From NCBI GenBank assembly GCA_037443685.1, contig JBBINX010000014.1, positions 1 to 33,509 of the forward strand: DNA of 33,509 nucleotides. Direction: 5' to 3'. Positions 31,681-33,509 of this stretch are shown one piece after another. This DNA is from JAHJRJ01 sp037443685. GTDB taxonomy: Bacteria > Bacteroidota > Ignavibacteria > UBA10030 > BY39. Numbering within the stretch: the first letter of the stretch is position 1; each line of letters starts with the position of its first letter. Position numbers and translations under genes: made by a program. Under the pieces are notes generated by a model. That model saw only the letters and a list, made by a program, of their open reading frames with translations, had not been told where the DNA came from and did no database searches.

Positions 31681-32400
31681 ATGCATAAGCAGGTAGGTTC
31701 AGGAATCATCCTGCTTGCATTGCCTTTTTTAGTTTTTTCTCAAGATATCAAAGTTGGAGATGAAGCGCTCGGAAGTCGCAAGTATGCAGATTTCGAAAAG
31801 CCGCAAGTTTGCGGCACATCCTGCCACACTGATTTTTACCAGCAATAGAAACAGTCTATGATGTCGCAAGCTTATACTCACCACTGGGATGAGATCGAAT
31901 ATTTTAAACTCGCAGTTCCACACGCCGAGAAAGACCAAAAGGTTGCTGGTGTAAAAGCTGGCTGTAACGGATGCCATAGTCCAATCGCATTTTTAGCAGG
32001 TGATGTCCCACCGCCAAAACCGGAAGCTAACTCGAGAGCTAATGAATCAGTCTCTTGCGATGTTTGCCATACAATAACAGGTTATCGTGGGGATATTCCT
32101 TATAATTACAATTATGTTTGGGAACCGAGCAAAGTAAAATATGGCCCGCGCGAAGGATTAGTGTCACCCGCTCACGAAACAAAAAAATCTGTTTTTCACA
32201 CAACAGCCGACTTTTGTGGAGGATGTCATAATGAAAAATCACCGTACGATGTTTGGGTTAAATCGACTCATCTTGAATGGAAAGAAGGACCCTACTCGAA
32301 ACAAGGTGTTCCATGCCAAGATTGCCACTCTCCACCAGCGGCTGGGAAGATAGCAGCCATGGGACAAATACTCCCCGATGCACGCCGATCACAAATTTAG
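31681..32400 (+). pseudogene. Multihaem cytochrome c, interrupted by an in-frame TAG and 3'-truncated
   Basis: From the ATG at 31681 (AAAGGA just upstream) a signal peptide (GIILLALPFLVFSQ) leads to CGTSCHTDFYQQ, then TAG at 31846-31848. The same frame continues with KQSMMSQAYTHHWDEIEYF and four more haem motifs: CNGCH, CDVCH, CGGCH and CQDCH. In this type of cytochrome a Trp (TGG) is expected at the TAG position (YxQW), so this looks like a G-to-A nonsense change. Past CQDCH the frame ends at RRSQI; a +1 shift near 32384 gives RDHKFSITIHTDD, so a second lesion may exist, and the usual long C-terminal part is missing. Alternatives are read-through or a sequencing error. An ATG at 31858 could start a fragment without signal peptide. 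Confidence 0.75.
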
Positions 32401-32628
32401 TATCACCATCCACACAGATGATATAGCGGTCTTGTGCTGTAACTATGATATCTGATTACAATAGCTGTAACTGTTGTAACGTCGATGATTATTTTTGCTC
32501 TATTTTGTTCACAAGAAGCATCTATTTTTCTTACAATCAGCTTTAAACCTCAAATATTCCCGGTTTATTCGTTTTCTTGCTTATGATACCATTTTTTGAT
32601 AATTTTCAAAAAAGAAGAATAGATTTCT

Positions 32629-33509
32629 ATGGTCAAAAAACAATATGTTTTAGGAATAGATGGCGGCGGCACTCAAACGACTGCAATTTTAGTCAGTCTC
32701 GATGGGGCTCTCGTTGCTGAGGAAAAGTCAGTATCAACAAATATCCAAGTAGTAGGGGTTGAGAAGGCAACAAAAACAATCATCAAATTAATTTTTGCTT
32801 GCTGCAAAAAAGCTGGCTGCGATATTAATTCAATAAAATCTATCGTTTTAGGATTAGCGGGGGCTGGAAGGTTAAGTGATAAAAAAATTATTCTCGAAGG
32901 ACTGAAAAAGAGTCAGATACTGCTACCTGCCGTGACCGTAGAAAACGATGCTCGCATTGCCCTCGAAGCCGCATTCGCAAGCAGTTACGGTATTGTCCTT
33001 ATTGCAGGAACAGGTTCGATAGCTTTAAGCAAGGGGGAAGATGAAAAACTTTATCGTATGGGCGGTTGGGGCAGAATTTTAGGCGACGAAGGTAGCGGTT
33101 ATACAATAGGATTAAAAGCTCTTAACGCCGCAATCCGTGCTTACGAAGGCAGAGCCGATAAAACTACTTTATTAAATTTTGCTCTGGAACATTTCGAATG
33201 CAAAACGTTAGAAGATATCATTTCTAAAATATACGCAGGTTCAGCAGATATAGCTGCGTTTGCCCCTAAAGTAATGAAAGCTTCAGCCGAATTCGACCAC
33301 GTAGCTCACAATATTCTTTTCAATCAGGCAAATGAGCTTGCCGATTTAGTGCGTGCACTGATTTATCAGATGCATCCAAAAAGAAAAATTCCGGTAGCTT
33401 TGATGGGTGGATTGCTCGAAACCGAAAATGTTTATTCGAAGATGGTGAAGGAAAGAATAGCACGTTCACTTCCACAAATAATAATTCAGAAACCAAAATT
33501 CCCAGCCGC
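32629..33509 (+). CDS. BadF/BadG/BcrA-type ATPase, N-acetylglucosamine kinase-like (partial)
   Basis: The gene runs off the window; 293 codons are visible. The ASKHA phosphate-1 motif LGIDGGGTQTTA is at the N-terminus, followed by LGLAGAG, ENDARIAL, IAGTGSIAL and GGWGRILGDEGSGYTIG. This last form is typical of N-acetylglucosamine/glucosamine kinases in the BadF/BcrA ATPase family, which salvage amino sugars from peptidoglycan turnover. The 228-bp gap before it (32401-32628) holds only the eroded end of the cytochrome gene and AT-rich DNA; no Shine-Dalgarno is obvious. Confidence 0.85.
   Translation, partial: MVKKQYVLGIDGGGTQTTAILVSLDGALVAEEKSVSTNIQVVGVEKATKTIIKLIFACCKKAGCDINSIKSIVLGLAGAGRLSDKKIILEGLKKSQILLPAVTVENDARIALEAAFASSYGIVLIAGTGSIALSKGEDEKLYRMGGWGRILGDEGSGYTIGLKALNAAIRAYEGRADKTTLLNFALEHFECKTLEDIISKIYAGSADIAAFAPKVMKASAEFDHVAHNILFNQANELADLVRALIYQMHPKRKIPVALMGGLLETENVYSKMVKERIARSLPQIIIQKPKFPA

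Noticed and set aside
32592..32613. TTTTTTGA/TCAAAAAA inverted repeat before the kinase gene
   Set aside because: Low-complexity A/T arms expected by chance in an AT-rich gap; no function can be supported.

Overview
This is an AT-rich bacterial chromosome segment with densely packed genes on both strands. The gene content points to a Gram-negative member of the Bacteroidota/Chlorobi/Ignavibacteria (FCB) group: Bacteroidota-type deoxynucleoside kinase, LpxH-type lipid A enzyme, large outer-membrane beta-barrels, YbbR protein, weak Shine-Dalgarno sites and secreted 'DGDG' Ca-loop proteins beside a multihaem cytochrome. The exact lineage is inference; no marker in the window fixes it. There is no CRISPR array, prophage or insertion sequence.

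Layout. 1-191 is the tail of a CaiB/BaiF CoA-transferase. 285-920 is a deoxynucleoside kinase whose stop codon overlaps that of a convergent gene. 917-9587 is a minus-strand block, transcribed right to left: stand-alone nDsbD-like domain, lpxH, class A penicillin-binding protein, then (after a gap holding a small plus-strand membrane ORF) beta-CASP RNA nuclease, a shortened epimerase, an SDR lacking its catalytic triad, an outer-membrane barrel and an RsbW-like kinase. 9697-10181 is a decayed gene that looks like the sensor-like N-terminus of a trehalose-phosphate synthase. 10221-15062 (minus) holds a UMF1 MFS permease, nusB, a clear terminator, leucine dehydrogenase, an FecE-like ABC ATPase and fbp. 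15156-18329 (plus) holds etfB-etfA, a bifunctional-nuclease/UVR protein and a TPR protein, followed by a palindromic interspersed repeat. 18532-20865 (minus) is an unusual stable-RNA/termination locus: tRNA-Ala(CGC), SRP RNA only 2 nt later, then a divergent short Rho 12 nt later, then a HhH-GPD DNA glycosylase.

21094-22182 is a self-contained two-gene bacterial microcompartment (BMC) shell operon with its own sigma70-like promoter and intrinsic terminator. The second shell protein carries an AT-hook-like motif and a SAP/Rho_N-like C-terminal domain, so it may be a nucleic-acid-binding shell protein. No BMC enzyme or pentamer gene is visible.

22200-27983 encodes YbbR, PdxJ, a VTT membrane protein and a histidine kinase/sigma54-activator pair. 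Directly downstream lie a near-consensus sigma54 promoter (28124-28139) and dyad symmetries. They precede a cluster of exported proteins: two Ca-loop proteins, a DUF4405-like membrane cytochrome b with duplicated helical repeats, an OB-fold-like periplasmic protein, an outer-membrane barrel and a five-CxxCH multihaem cytochrome c. I read this as a two-component-controlled respiratory or extracellular-electron-transfer module. Its cytochrome is interrupted by an in-frame amber codon at a probable Trp position and is truncated at the 3' end. The window ends inside a BadF/BcrA-type N-acetylglucosamine kinase gene.
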